Counted from the first letter of the stretch, positions 43,407 to 53,337 are shown. The stretch is DNA of 64,000 nucleotides from an uncultured Candidatus Melainabacteria bacterium (GCA_934754425.1 CAKVIN010000008.1:1-64000); one strand, 5' to 3'. Notes: a model not told the origin generated them from the letters alone. Program-made: numbers and translations.

Positions 43407-44552
43407 ATGCAAAGAGAAGAATTTATCAACGCAAAAAGAATTGTAATCAAGCTTGGGACGAATGTTTTAAGAAATGCTGATGGTGAAGTTGCGATTTCTC
43501 GTATATATTCGTTTATTGAAGACATGTCAAAGCTTGTTAAAGAAGGAAAAGAAGTTATCTTAGTAACTTCCGGCGCTGTTGGTTTAGGAAAAAAGAAATT
43601 AAATCTTGAATCTACTGCAGAAGATGGTGTTAAACAAGCTTGTGCTGCGATTGGACAAAGTCGCCTGATGTCTTTTTACGAAAACGGTTTTGGTATTTAC
43701 GATGTTCCTGTTGCGCAAATTCTTTTGACAGAAGATGATTTTTCTCTTAGATACAGATATTTGAGTCTTAGAACAACGCTTAATAAAATTCTTGAATTTG
43801 GTGTTGTTCCGATTATTAACCAAAATGATACGGTTTCAACGATTGAAATGAATCCGATGATGGCAGGCATGAAAGTTTGTTTTTCTGATAATGATAAGCT
43901 TTCTGCCCTTGTTGCAAGTGAATTAGATGCGGATTTGTTGATACTTCTTTCTGATATTAACGGACTTTATACTGCAAATCCAAAAACAGACCTTAATGCA
44001 GAGTTAATCAAGGAAGTGGATTGTGTTACTGATGAAATTATGTCATTGGGTACAGACGCTTCTGAAGGCGGACGTGGTGGCATGAGAACAAAACTTGAAG
44101 CTGCTAAACTTGTGACAAGGTTTGGTGGCAAGGTTCTTATTGCAAATGGTAAAATTCCTTATGTTATTAATAAGATTTTTAATAAAGAAGACATAGGGAC
44201 GATGTTCTTGCCAACAAGTGAAAACCTTCCTGACAAAAAACGCTGGATTGGATATGCTACAAATATTATTGGCGGCTTGGTTGTTAATAGCGGAGCTAAA
44301 AAAGCTATTTTGGAACAATGTTCAAGCCTTTTGCCGATTGGTATTGTAAATGTTGTTAATGATTTTAATCAAGGTGAAGTAGTTTCAATTTTAGATGAAA
44401 ACAATGTAGAATTCGCACGTGGAATGGTTAATTATAATTCACAAGAATGCCGTAGAATCGTTGGTTCGCATTCTAATAATATAGAAAAAATTCTTGGTTA
44501 CAAAAATTATGACGCAGTAATTACAAGAGATAATATTACCGGTTTGGTTTAA
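43407..44552 (+). CDS. proB: Glutamate 5-kinase
   Basis: First step of proline synthesis, phosphorylating glutamate. The 381 residues include VIKLGTNVL, LVTSGAVGLG, FSDNDKLSALVA and GGMRTKLEAAK for the amino acid kinase fold. A C-terminal PUA domain follows (GGLVVNSGAKKAI onward). It starts one base after thrC and must be translated from the same mRNA. proA is not adjacent. Confidence 0.95.
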   Translation: MQREEFINAKRIVIKLGTNVLRNADGEVAISRIYSFIEDMSKLVKEGKEVILVTSGAVGLGKKKLNLESTAEDGVKQACAAIGQSRLMSFYENGFGIYDVPVAQILLTEDDFSLRYRYLSLRTTLNKILEFGVVPIINQNDTVSTIEMNPMMAGMKVCFSDNDKLSALVASELDADLLILLSDINGLYTANPKTDLNAELIKEVDCVTDEIMSLGTDASEGGRGGMRTKLEAAKLVTRFGGKVLIANGKIPYVINKIFNKEDIGTMFLPTSENLPDKKRWIGYATNIIGGLVVNSGAKKAILEQCSSLLPIGIVNVVNDFNQGEVVSILDENNVEFARGMVNYNSQECRRIVGSHSNNIEKILGYKNYDAVITRDNITGLV

Positions 44553-44579
44553 TTGGCAGTTTATCTATAAACGTATATA

Positions 44580-44954
44580 TTATTCTTGTATATTTAGAAT
44601 GCTGCCGTTTTCGTCTGAATTGACGTTGTAAGCTTGTTGTATTTTTTTAGATTGTTGGCTCTTTCTGAGCTCCAATTGTACAGCATCCATGTTTTGTTCT
44701 AATTTTTTTATGTTTTTTAACTCTTGTTCTCTGATTTCATCAAGCAAAGTATCTAATTCTTTTTGTTGCACAGGAGTTAGTTCCAAATAATTTCTTATGC
44801 ATTTACAACTCAAAAACAATTCTTGACGATTTTTAATCATTGTAATCGCATCGTCATAATTTTCATTTTCAAGCATTCTTGCAATATCCTCAGACCCATT
44901 TTTAAGTTGGGTATATTGCAACATTAATTGTTCAAATTGTTGTTCATCCTGCAT
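44580..44954 (-). CDS. FliT-like flagellar export chaperone
   Basis: A 124-residue, fully helical protein starting MQDEQQFEQLMLQYTQLKNG. It contains a long coiled coil (QKELDTLLDEIREQELKNI) and a variable end. Its size and place after fliS are those of FliT, the FliD chaperone. Sequence identity in this family is low, so the call is mainly positional. It overlaps fliS by 11 nt. Confidence 0.6.
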   Translation of the reverse strand: MQDEQQFEQLMLQYTQLKNGSEDIARMLENENYDDAITMIKNRQELFLSCKCIRNYLELTPVQQKELDTLLDEIREQELKNIKKLEQNMDAVQLELRKSQQSKKIQQAYNVNSDENGSILNIQE

Positions 44955-45426
44955 TTTCGTTATCCTTATTTTGAATTGGATGTTCTGATGTTGATTGTGA
45001 TGGCATTTCATTCATGGCTTCTTCTAATGTCACCGTTCCATTTTGAATTTCTATGGCTTTTTGAAATCCCCATCTGATGTTTGTAATATCTGTAATTACT
45101 TCATCAATCTTTGATACGTTACGTTGTACATTTGCTTTTATTAAATTCATAGCCATTCTGTTGTAAAGTCTGAATAGTTGTTTAGAAACATCGTTGCCGT
45201 TTTCTAAATCAATAGTGCGCATTAATTCTCTAATAATTTTTCTTGCGCCATCTATATTTTTAGCACGTTCTTGAAGGTTGTTTTCATTAATTGCATTTTT
45301 TGCTTTTTGTAAAAATTGCAAGGCACCATCAAATAACATTATCATTAATTTTTCCGGCGTTGCGGTGTTAACATTATTTGCTTGGTATTGTTTTATGTAT
45401 TTGTTGTATGGATTTATTGGCGGCAT
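44944..45426 (-). CDS. fliS: Flagellin export chaperone FliS
   Basis: FliS holds flagellin before export. The 160 residues include PYNKYIKQYQANNVNTATP, then EKLMIMLFDGALQFLQKAK and the later VSKQLFRLYNRMAMNLIKA; all are hallmarks. It begins one base after the flaG stop. The usual fliD gene between flaG and fliS is absent. Confidence 0.92.
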   Translation of the reverse strand: MPPINPYNKYIKQYQANNVNTATPEKLMIMLFDGALQFLQKAKNAINENNLQERAKNIDGARKIIRELMRTIDLENGNDVSKQLFRLYNRMAMNLIKANVQRNVSKIDEVITDITNIRWGFQKAIEIQNGTVTLEEAMNEMPSQSTSEHPIQNKDNENAG

Positions 45427-45882
45427 TTATACCTTCTTGTTTACGAAAATACCGGATGCCATATTCAGCTTTTGAACCAGTTCTCCCAGTTCATTACCGG
45501 ATATTGTTTCTATTAACCGATCTGTCGCACTATCGTATAATTCTATTATATCATCTTTTACATTTAATTTAACATAAAAATCTTTATTTGGGTTTTCAAT
45601 TTCTTCTGCTTCTGTATCATCTTCTTCGAGATTGTCTTCAAGTTTTTTTTCTACCAACCCGTCTTGGAATTCTTCTTGTGCAGGATTTTGTTGTTTTTTA
45701 TTGGATTTTTCATCTTCATCATTTTTACGATGCACTCTTTGATTTGCTCCAAGATTTTGGACATGTTGAGAATCATTTAATGCATCGGACTGCAGCGCTT
45801 GTTCTGTTTTATTAGCAAGCTCAGCGGAAGTTGATTCTTTTATCACGCCGGTATTTGCAATTGATAAACCATCCATGCCCAT
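45427..45882 (-). CDS. flaG: FlaG-family flagellar protein
   Basis: A 151-residue protein. The N-terminal half is low-complexity and acidic, while the C-terminal ~60 residues form the FlaG domain: DFYVKLNVKDDIIELYDSA, then LIETISGNELGELVQKL. FlaG influences flagellar filament length. ATG occurs twice at the start (MGMDG), and either could be used. It leads the flaG-fliS-fliT operon. Confidence 0.75.
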   Translation of the reverse strand: MGMDGLSIANTGVIKESTSAELANKTEQALQSDALNDSQHVQNLGANQRVHRKNDEDEKSNKKQQNPAQEEFQDGLVEKKLEDNLEEDDTEAEEIENPNKDFYVKLNVKDDIIELYDSATDRLIETISGNELGELVQKLNMASGIFVNKKV

Positions 45883-45969
45883 AAATAAAGTGTCCTTAAC
45901 ATATTCTAACTTATTACATATTATGCTATAATACTTTTAAGTTCATCATATAAAAGAAGGGTATATTTT

Positions 45970-46749
45970 ATGAGTAATAGTTTATTTATAGATTTTATGG
46001 AAAAAATGCTTACATTTCCATTGTGGATTAAGCAAACAATATTTTTAAATCTATCAAATGATTTGAATACTTATTTAAGTAATGAATTTTTGGACGTTCA
46101 TCAAGGAGAATTGTTCCACATTTACCGTCCGGCACTTTCTGATGTGGGGCAAAATGAACTTTTGACAAAAGAATCTAAGTATGATGAAATGATTTATTCT
46201 TTCATGAATTGTTGTTCAAAGGGCATGTCGCTTGTTGAAATTGCTATCGAAAATAATTTAACAATGGAAGAAATAGCTAAAGCATTTATGTTTTGTAAAT
46301 CATCAGGTTTCTTTTCTGATAAAGTTCCAAGTTCAGTTGGTGCTATAGCAGGTTTTATAGCAGGTAAATACAGAACGGGTGAATATTTTATTCGTGCAGG
46401 AAAGATGACAATCGAACAACTTGATGAAGTTTTGAATAAACAGCAAGAAATGAATGATGCCGGAAAGCACGTATTTATTGCAGAATTAATGGTTCAAATG
46501 GGATTTATTGCAGATAGAGATGTGAAAAGTATCATGTTCATGAAAGAAGAAGCCGGTAAGCGTTTTTCACTTAATCCGGATGAAATGCCATCTATTGCGA
46601 TGGAAAAAGAAAAATATGATATTCGAGTTGAAAACACTAAATTAAAAGAAGAAAACGAAATTTTACGTCAAAAAATGGATGCAATTCTTAAATTCATAAA
46701 AGAACACAAAGACAATGACGACTCTTCTACTGAAAATACAGAGCAATAA
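45970..46749 (+). CDS. Protein with GspE/MshEN-like domain and coiled coil
   Basis: A 259-residue protein. Residues ~1-120 are helical and unassigned. Residues ~140-190 resemble the N-terminal domain of type II secretion ATPases (GEYFIRAGKMTIEQLDEVL, then AELMVQMGFIADRDV), a small binding module. The C-terminus is a coiled coil (NTKLKEENEILRQKMDAIL) ending in an acidic tail. It is divergent from the flagellar operon. A binding or regulatory role is possible; no enzyme motif is seen. Confidence 0.6.
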   Translation: MSNSLFIDFMEKMLTFPLWIKQTIFLNLSNDLNTYLSNEFLDVHQGELFHIYRPALSDVGQNELLTKESKYDEMIYSFMNCCSKGMSLVEIAIENNLTMEEIAKAFMFCKSSGFFSDKVPSSVGAIAGFIAGKYRTGEYFIRAGKMTIEQLDEVLNKQQEMNDAGKHVFIAELMVQMGFIADRDVKSIMFMKEEAGKRFSLNPDEMPSIAMEKEKYDIRVENTKLKEENEILRQKMDAILKFIKEHKDNDDSSTENTEQ

Positions 46750-46752
46750 ATT

Positions 46753-47643
46753 ATGCGAATAGAATATATACGTGATGGATTAGTAGAAGAATTTCATGAG
46801 GGTATTTGTTATAGATTTTTAGATAAAAATCCAAATGATACTCAACCTTATTATCTTCGCTCTTGCGCAAAACCGTTACAAGCAACTTTGTTAAATGAGT
46901 GTGCTCCGGATTTAACAGAAGAAGAACTTGCGCTTTGTTGCGGTTCTCATGCCGGAGAAGAATGTCATATAAAAATTGCTAGACAAATTTTAAGTAAATA
47001 TAATATTGATGAAAAATTGCTTAAATGCGGTGTTCATGCGCCTTTATCAAGAAGTATGCAAGACAAAATGCTTCTTGATAATGAAAAAGCTAGTGAAATA
47101 CATAATAATTGTTCCGGTAAACATATAGGCTTTTTGGTGGTTTGTAAAAAACATGGTTGGGATATGAACACGTATGATGCCCCTAACCATCCTTTGCAAA
47201 TTGCAGTAAAAAAAAGAATAAATAATTTGTGTGAAGTTACTGAAGATTATCCAGTTACAACGGATGGTTGTGGAGTTCCAATATTAAGCATGCCACTATA
47301 TAATATGTTAATCGGATATATTAATCTTTTAAAATATGACAAGATAATTACTTCAATAAAAAATTATCCATATATTTTTGGTGGCGAAAATCGTCTTGAT
47401 ACGGAAATCATAGAAAAAAGCGATGATTTGATTGCAAAAGTCGGTGCCGGTGGACTTTGTATTGTTCTTAATATAAAGAAAAAAGATGCGTTTGTTATAA
47501 AAATAAACGATTGTTCAATGGAGGCAAGACGTTTTGCGGTATTAAATTATATTAATGAACTGGGTTGGGCAAATATATCATTTGATAATGATATAAAAAC
47601 CATTCAAGGAAAAATTGTTGGAAAAGTATTTATAAAATCTTAA
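46753..47643 (+). CDS. Asparaginase II-family protein
   Basis: A 296-residue protein of the Asparaginase_II Pfam family, distinct from AnsA/AnsB. Motifs include YYLRSCAKPLQATLLNE, LALCCGSHAGEECHI, NNCSGKHIGFLVVCKKHGW and TDGCGVPILSMPL. Members hydrolyse asparagine or related amides. It starts 3 nt after the preceding stop and precedes glnA, so a nitrogen-metabolism context is likely. Confidence 0.85.
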   Translation: MRIEYIRDGLVEEFHEGICYRFLDKNPNDTQPYYLRSCAKPLQATLLNECAPDLTEEELALCCGSHAGEECHIKIARQILSKYNIDEKLLKCGVHAPLSRSMQDKMLLDNEKASEIHNNCSGKHIGFLVVCKKHGWDMNTYDAPNHPLQIAVKKRINNLCEVTEDYPVTTDGCGVPILSMPLYNMLIGYINLLKYDKIITSIKNYPYIFGGENRLDTEIIEKSDDLIAKVGAGGLCIVLNIKKKDAFVIKINDCSMEARRFAVLNYINELGWANISFDNDIKTIQGKIVGKVFIKS

Positions 47644-47759
47644 TATCAAACCTATTGACCAATAAGAAAAAATAATATAATCTTAAATAGTAATTTTTAG
47701 AGAGTAATACATTAGCTTTAAGAAAAGCAAGTAGTTATTAAGAAGAATGGAGGATTCGT

Positions 47760-49121
47760 ATGGAATTTCATCACCAGCCGTTAAGTGGCATTACTTACAC
47801 AGATGCCGACATCAAAAGACTTATTACTGAATACAATGTTCAGTTTATTAAACTTCAGTTTGTAGACATAAATGGGCAAGTAAAAAATTTGGCTGTACCA
47901 TCGGAACACATTGATAGAGTTCTTAATAATGAAATGATGTTAGATGGTTCTTCAATTAAAGGATTTAGAAACATCGAAACATCCGATATGTTTTTCCATC
48001 CTGATAAAAACACTTTCCAAATTATTCCTTGGCAAGAACACGATGGTAAAAATTCTGCAAGATTAATATGTGATATTTATAATGCAGACGGCACTCCTTT
48101 TGAAGGTTGCCCAAGATGTAATTTAAAAAGACTTATGGCAGAAGCTAAAAAATTAGGTTTTTCAATGAATGTTGGACCGGAAGCTGAATTTTTCTTATTT
48201 GAAAAAGATGATGAAGGCAAAATTACTACAAAAACACACGATAGAGCAGGCTATTATGATGTTGGACCTGATGATTTAGGAGAAGCAGTTCGTTCTGATA
48301 TCGTAAGTACATTACAAGAAATGGATTTTGATATAGAAGCTTCTCACCACGAAGTGGCAGACGGTCAACACGAAGTTGATTTTAAATATTCAGATATTTT
48401 AACAACAGCTGACAATGTTGTAACATTTAAGGTTGCAGTGAAAGCAGTTGCAGCACAATATGGTTTGCACGCAACATTTATGCCAAAACCGGTATTTGGA
48501 ATAAATGGCTCCGGCATGCACTGTAATATTTCTTTATTCAAAGATGGCGAAAATGCTTTTTATGATGAAAAAGCTGAGTATCAATTATCAGATACTGCAA
48601 GATATGCAATTGGTGGTCTTTTAAAACATATAAAGAGTATTACAGCAATTCTTAACCCAACAGTAAACAGCTATAAGAGATTGGTTCCAGGATACGAAGC
48701 TCCTGTTTATATGGCTTGGTCATTGGCTAACAGAAGTGCACTGTTGAGAGTTCCAGCAAAACGTGGTATTTCAACTCGTGTTGAACTTCGTTCTCCTGAC
48801 CCAAGTTGTAACCCTTATTTAGCTTTTGCAACAATTCTTGCAGCTTGTTTAGATGGTGTAAGAAACAAAATTGAACCGCCAAAACCGGTTGAAGCAAATA
48901 TTTATAAACTTTCTGACAGAGAAAGAAAGAAAATGAAAATAGAATCTCTTCCGGGAAGCTTAGAAGAAGCATTAGGATACATGGAAAAATCCTTGATTGC
49001 CAAAACAGCTTTAGGTGAACATATTGTTGATGAGTTTATGACAGCAAAAGAAATTGAATGGGATTCATTCAGAACATATGTTTCACAATGGGAAATTGAT
49101 AAGTACTTAGCAAGGTACTAG
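47760..49121 (+). CDS. glnA: Glutamine synthetase, type I
   Basis: Forms glutamine from glutamate and ammonia. At 453 residues it is the shorter GSI-alpha form. It shows VDINGQVKNLAVP, MLDGSSIKGF, GPEAEFFLF, the HEVADGQHEVDFKY metal site, the NGSGMHCN loop, KRLVPGYEAPVYMAWS, and NRSALLRVP with ELRSPDPSCNPYL. The adenylylation tyrosine loop of GSI-beta is not evident, so feedback control is more likely. ATGGAGGATTCGT precedes the ATG. Upstream TTGACC and TATAAT with a 15-nt spacer give a likely promoter. Confidence 0.96.
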   Translation: MEFHHQPLSGITYTDADIKRLITEYNVQFIKLQFVDINGQVKNLAVPSEHIDRVLNNEMMLDGSSIKGFRNIETSDMFFHPDKNTFQIIPWQEHDGKNSARLICDIYNADGTPFEGCPRCNLKRLMAEAKKLGFSMNVGPEAEFFLFEKDDEGKITTKTHDRAGYYDVGPDDLGEAVRSDIVSTLQEMDFDIEASHHEVADGQHEVDFKYSDILTTADNVVTFKVAVKAVAAQYGLHATFMPKPVFGINGSGMHCNISLFKDGENAFYDEKAEYQLSDTARYAIGGLLKHIKSITAILNPTVNSYKRLVPGYEAPVYMAWSLANRSALLRVPAKRGISTRVELRSPDPSCNPYLAFATILAACLDGVRNKIEPPKPVEANIYKLSDRERKKMKIESLPGSLEEALGYMEKSLIAKTALGEHIVDEFMTAKEIEWDSFRTYVSQWEIDKYLARY

Positions 49122-49260
49122 AAGAAGCTACAAAATAGCTATTGTTATTAAATAATAAAATTTATTACACTGAATTTGAAGAAATTAAAAATATTTTTTC
49201 GAATTCGGTGTAATAGTTTGTTATTACAATATTACAATTTTGACGTGATATAATTAAGTT

Positions 49261-50376
49261 ATGGAAGAGAAGGAAACTAAAAAAGTTATTGGTTTAATGT
49301 CCGGTACATCTTGTGATTCAATAGATGCAGGACTTTGTGAAGTTAATCCGGATTTATCCGTTAAACTTATTCATGGAATAAATTATTCTTATCCGGAACA
49401 TATTCGGGCAAAGATTTTTTCAGCATTCAGAGGTGAAATAAATATTAAAGAATTATGCCAGCTTAATTTTGCAGTTGGTAAATGTTTTGCAAATGCAGCA
49501 AATATGCTTATTGAGGAATTTGGTAAACCTGATTTGATTGCAAGCCACGGACAAACCGTTTATCATTACCCGTTTGATGAAAAACTTGATAATATTTCTT
49601 TAAAAAGTACGCTTCAAATTGGAGATGGTTCTGTTATTGCAGAAGAAACTGGCTGCATGGTTGTTTCAAATTTTCGTGAACGTGATATTGCAGCAGGCGG
49701 ACAAGGAGCTCCGCTGGTATGTTTTGCGGATGAAAAATGGTTTAAAAATTCTTTAATTCAAAATATCGGTGGGATATCAAATGTTACAGTTGTATCAGAT
49801 GATTGTGAAACTTTTGGATTTGATAATGGTTGTGGCAATATTATGATTGATTATTGCGTCCAAAAACTATTTGGCAAAAAATACGATAAAGATGGTGAAA
49901 TTGCTGCAAGTGGTAATGTTTGTGAAAGTTGGCTAGATTGTCTTTTGCAGGATGAATATTATTTTATAGACCCACCAAAAACAACAGGACGAGAATATTT
50001 TTCCGGTAAATACATAGAAAATATTTTAAAAATAGCACCGCCAGAACCTGCTGATATTGTTGCAACTTTGACTGCTTTAACAGCAAAAACTATTGCGCAA
50101 TCTTATGAAAGGTTTGTTTATCCTAATGTTCATGTCGATACTGCTGTGATTGGTGGAGGCGGAGCTTATAATAAAACAATGATGAAATTTTTAAGAATGT
50201 ATTTGCCTAAACATATTGAATTAAAAACGCATGAAGATTATGGGATTTCTAATAATTTTAAAGAAGTTATGGCATTTGCACTTTTAGGATATTGCAATTA
50301 TTATGGAATTCCAAATAATCTTCCATCATGTACTGGCGCAAAAAAACGTGTAGTTTTAGGCGCAATATATAATTAG
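49261..50376 (+). CDS. anmK: Anhydro-N-acetylmuramic acid kinase
   Basis: AnmK phosphorylates anhydro-MurNAc during cell-wall recycling. The 371 residues include GLMSGTSCDSIDAGL, DLIASHGQTVYHYP, LQIGDGSVIAEETG, FRERDIAAGGQGAPLV and DNGCGNIMID, all family motifs. The ATG lies 6 nt after an extended -10 (TGATATAAT) with no ribosome site; a leaderless mRNA is predicted. murQ is not nearby. Confidence 0.93.
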   Translation: MEEKETKKVIGLMSGTSCDSIDAGLCEVNPDLSVKLIHGINYSYPEHIRAKIFSAFRGEINIKELCQLNFAVGKCFANAANMLIEEFGKPDLIASHGQTVYHYPFDEKLDNISLKSTLQIGDGSVIAEETGCMVVSNFRERDIAAGGQGAPLVCFADEKWFKNSLIQNIGGISNVTVVSDDCETFGFDNGCGNIMIDYCVQKLFGKKYDKDGEIAASGNVCESWLDCLLQDEYYFIDPPKTTGREYFSGKYIENILKIAPPEPADIVATLTALTAKTIAQSYERFVYPNVHVDTAVIGGGGAYNKTMMKFLRMYLPKHIELKTHEDYGISNNFKEVMAFALLGYCNYYGIPNNLPSCTGAKKRVVLGAIYN

Positions 50377-50405
50377 AATTTGATTTATAAATAAAGGAAA
50401 AAATA

Positions 50406-51035
50406 ATGCCAAGATATATAGCGATTACAGATATTCATGGTGAATTGAGAAAACTGGAAAGTGTTTTGTCACAAATAGAAACACGTCCTGACGATATTTT
50501 TGTCTTTATGGGTGATTATATTGACAGGGGACCAAATTCCAGAGAAGTTGTTGATAAGATTATAGAAGTTGGCGAACAGCACAAAGCGATATATTTAATG
50601 GGTTCGCATGAGTACGCTCTTTTGCATGCTCAAAGACATAATTACTATCAATTTTTGTTTGATAATTATGGTGGGCCGGCAACGGTAAAAAGTTATGGAA
50701 GCTTTGAAAATATTTTTAAAATACATGGTGAATTTTTTAGAAATTTACAGTTTTATTATTTGACAGATAAATATTTATTTGTCCATGCCGGAATAAATCC
50801 TAGTTATACTTTGGAAGAACAAGATGAAACGGATTTGGTTTATATAAGAGATCAGTTTATTTATTCAAAACATAGATTGCCGCAAAAAATAATATTTGGT
50901 CATACAGAATTTGATGAACCTTATGTTAAGGAAGATAAAATCTGTATAGATTTGGGTTGTGGCAAGTACCCTAATGCTCATCTTTGCGGTTTGATATTGA
51001 ATGAAGATGGAACAAATGAATTTGTGTATTCTTGA
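50406..51035 (+). CDS. Metallophosphoesterase (Ser/Thr phosphatase type)
   Basis: A 209-residue enzyme with the calcineurin-type core: AITDIHGELRKLE (DxH), FMGDYIDRGPNSREVV (GDxxDRG), LMGSHEYAL where GNHE normally lies, FVHAGINP and FGHTEFDEP. These are the PPP-family phosphatase motifs of bacterial PrpA/ApaH-like enzymes. The GNHE asparagine is replaced by Ser in GSHE, which may lower activity or change the substrate. AAAGGAAAAAATA precedes the ATG. Confidence 0.85.
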   Translation: MPRYIAITDIHGELRKLESVLSQIETRPDDIFVFMGDYIDRGPNSREVVDKIIEVGEQHKAIYLMGSHEYALLHAQRHNYYQFLFDNYGGPATVKSYGSFENIFKIHGEFFRNLQFYYLTDKYLFVHAGINPSYTLEEQDETDLVYIRDQFIYSKHRLPQKIIFGHTEFDEPYVKEDKICIDLGCGKYPNAHLCGLILNEDGTNEFVYS

Positions 51036-51153
51036 TTTTGACTATGTGTCTATGTTCTTAGAACTATTGCACAAAAAATAATAGTGTGATAGAATTTTTT
51101 TACAGGGAGTTTATTTTTGATAAACTTTTTATATTACGTTAAAAGAGGTGACA

Positions 51154-51396
51154 ATGCTAGTTTCTGCTATTTCTTTAAATCATACTAAAGGGTACAATAT
51201 GAGTGGTACAAAGGCTTATGACAGCCGCTCAAATGAAACAATAGGTGATACTGCATTTAACTCGTTAACTCCGTATTCTAACAGTAAAAAAGCTGTTTCT
51301 ACTGAAGAATTACCTCAAGTTTATGCCAATATTACAGAATGGCAGAATTTCTGTCATAATCAAATTTTGGGCAAAAAATTTAATGTTATTGCATAG
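51154..51396 (+). CDS. Hypothetical small protein
   Basis: An 80-residue serine/threonine/asparagine-rich protein (MLVSAISLNHTKGYNMSGTK onward) with no signal peptide or recognised domain. AAAAGAGGTGACA precedes the ATG; a GTG two codons upstream is in frame but would overlap the ribosome site. It is followed closely by ribF. The function is unknown. Confidence 0.6.
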   Translation: MLVSAISLNHTKGYNMSGTKAYDSRSNETIGDTAFNSLTPYSNSKKAVSTEELPQVYANITEWQNFCHNQILGKKFNVIA

Positions 51397-51402
51397 TGTA
51401 TT

Positions 51403-52245
51403 ATGAGAATTGGTTTAGTATTAGGTTTTTTTGATGGTGTTCATCTCGCTCATCAAGAAGTTATTCGCTCTGCGTTGAGTTATGCAGAAAAGGTTTGTGT
51501 AGTTACGTTTTTGTCTTCGCCGGCAGAATTTTTTGGCAAAGATTATAAGTATATATATTCGAGAGAAAAATCTATAGAGAAAATTAAATCATTAGGGGTT
51601 GATGAGGTTGTAGAACTTGATTTTTCTCAAATAGCGACCATGCCGGCAGAAAATTATTTACATTCTTTGATAGAAAAATATTCTCCTGTGTCAATATCTA
51701 CAGGGTTTAATCATACATTTGGAAAAAATAAAAGTGGAAATGCGGAGTTTTTGGATAAAAATTCTGTAAAATACGGATATAAGTATTTTTGTGTTCCGGC
51801 TCAAAAATGTGACGGCAAGGTTATTAGTTCAACTTATATAAAAGAATTGCTTCAAGATGGTGAAATTGAACAAGCTAATAGACTTTTGGGTAGCAAATTC
51901 TCAATTACCGGAACGGTGATAGAAGGTGCGCAAATAGGCAGAACAATTGGTTTTCCGACTGCAAATATAAGTTATCCAAAAAATATTATACAGATTCCTT
52001 ATGGAGTATATGCAGCAAAAGTAAATGGGCATGCCGGAGTTTTTAATTGGGGGCTGAAACCAACTGTTCATAATATTAAAGAGCCGATTGTAGAAGTTCA
52101 TATTTTAGGATATGAAGGAAATTTGTATGGCAAGAATATTGAAATTGATATTTTAAAAAAGTTGCGAAATGAACAAAAATTTGCTAATTTGGAAGAACTA
52201 AAGTTACAAATCAAAAAGGATGCGGATGAATGCTTAAAGTTGTAA
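51403..52245 (+). CDS. ribF: Bifunctional riboflavin kinase / FAD synthetase
   Basis: Makes FMN and FAD from riboflavin. The 280 residues have the nucleotidyltransferase half with GFFDGVHLAHQEVI and ISTGFNHTFGKNKSGN, and the kinase half with GAQIGRTIGFPTANISY, GVYAAKV and VEVHILGYEGNLYGK. The catalytic motifs are intact. It overlaps the next gene by 16 nt. Confidence 0.92.
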   Translation: MRIGLVLGFFDGVHLAHQEVIRSALSYAEKVCVVTFLSSPAEFFGKDYKYIYSREKSIEKIKSLGVDEVVELDFSQIATMPAENYLHSLIEKYSPVSISTGFNHTFGKNKSGNAEFLDKNSVKYGYKYFCVPAQKCDGKVISSTYIKELLQDGEIEQANRLLGSKFSITGTVIEGAQIGRTIGFPTANISYPKNIIQIPYGVYAAKVNGHAGVFNWGLKPTVHNIKEPIVEVHILGYEGNLYGKNIEIDILKKLRNEQKFANLEELKLQIKKDADECLKL

Positions 52246-53183
52246 TTATTGGATATGGAGAAATGTTCACAAATTTAATTGCCGGAACGCTTGATTCTGG
52301 TTGTGAAATTGTTGGAGTTTTAAGAAAAGATACAACAAAATATCATCCTTTTTGGCGCAAATTAAAAGATATCATAAATCCTTCCATTGAATACAGTTAT
52401 ATAAAAAGTTATTCTTTACCGGAAATTCAAGCAAGAGGGGTTAATACAAAAGAATTTAAACAAGCATTATTAAAATTAAATCCGGATATAATTCTTGTGG
52501 GTTCATGGGGCGAAAAAATTGGTAAAGAAATTTTTGATTTACCTAAAATTGCTACAATAAATGCGCATCCGTCACTTTTACCAAAATATAGAGGTCCGAA
52601 TCCATATTTTTGGACGATAAGAAATATGGAGCAGAAAAGCGGTATTACATTTCATCTTGTAGATAAAAATATTGATACCGGAGCGATTTTGGCTCAAGAA
52701 GAAGTTAAGATATTTTCTTCCGATACAGGAAAATCTTTGAAAGAGAGAACTGTTCTTATGGCTCGTGGAGTGGTGTGTGAACTTTTGAAAGCTTTGAGAG
52801 AAGATATAATTATTCCGCTTACGCAAAGAGAAGATAAAGCGAGTTATTATTCTCATCCGAGCGATTTAGAGCTGGATTTTAACAGAAGTGCGGAAGAAAA
52901 TGATGCCATTATAAGAGCAATTCATCCGTGGGGACAAGCTTATATTTATCATAATAGCAATTGCATTGTTGTAACTTCATATATTACGGAAATCAGTGAA
53001 AATAATTCCGAATACACAGAGGCAGGAACGATTGTTGATATGGATTATAAAGAACGAACATTAAGCGTTTTATGTGGCAATAATAAAATTATCAAATTAC
53101 ATGTCGGTTTGTATAAAAAGTATGACAGACCTTTTACAAGTAATTACATCAAACGTGATATGTGTGTTGGAATGAAATTGTGA
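52230..53183 (+). CDS. Formyltransferase, Fmt-like
   Basis: A 317-residue protein with the formyl-transfer fold. The core NAHPSLLPKYRGPNPYFW contains the conserved Asn, His and SLLPxYRG, and later IDTGAILAQEEV matches Fmt and ArnA formyltransferases. The C-terminal domain resembles Fmt_C (HPWGQAYIYH). It may formylate Met-tRNA, but the YRGPNPYFW form is also found in sugar N-formyltransferases, so the substrate is open. It overlaps ribF. Confidence 0.75.
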   Translation: MLKVVIIGYGEMFTNLIAGTLDSGCEIVGVLRKDTTKYHPFWRKLKDIINPSIEYSYIKSYSLPEIQARGVNTKEFKQALLKLNPDIILVGSWGEKIGKEIFDLPKIATINAHPSLLPKYRGPNPYFWTIRNMEQKSGITFHLVDKNIDTGAILAQEEVKIFSSDTGKSLKERTVLMARGVVCELLKALREDIIIPLTQREDKASYYSHPSDLELDFNRSAEENDAIIRAIHPWGQAYIYHNSNCIVVTSYITEISENNSEYTEAGTIVDMDYKERTLSVLCGNNKIIKLHVGLYKKYDRPFTSNYIKRDMCVGMKL

Positions 53184-53337
53184 AAGTAAAAAACATAATC
53201 AACAATTAATAAAGTTCTTAAATTACATATAAATGCGAAACAAAATTTTTCAAAAAGGTTAATCTTCTTTCATATTATCTAGATGATTTTGATAATATTG
53301 ATGCTTTTTATGTATAATATTCCTGAGGCTAGCCAAA

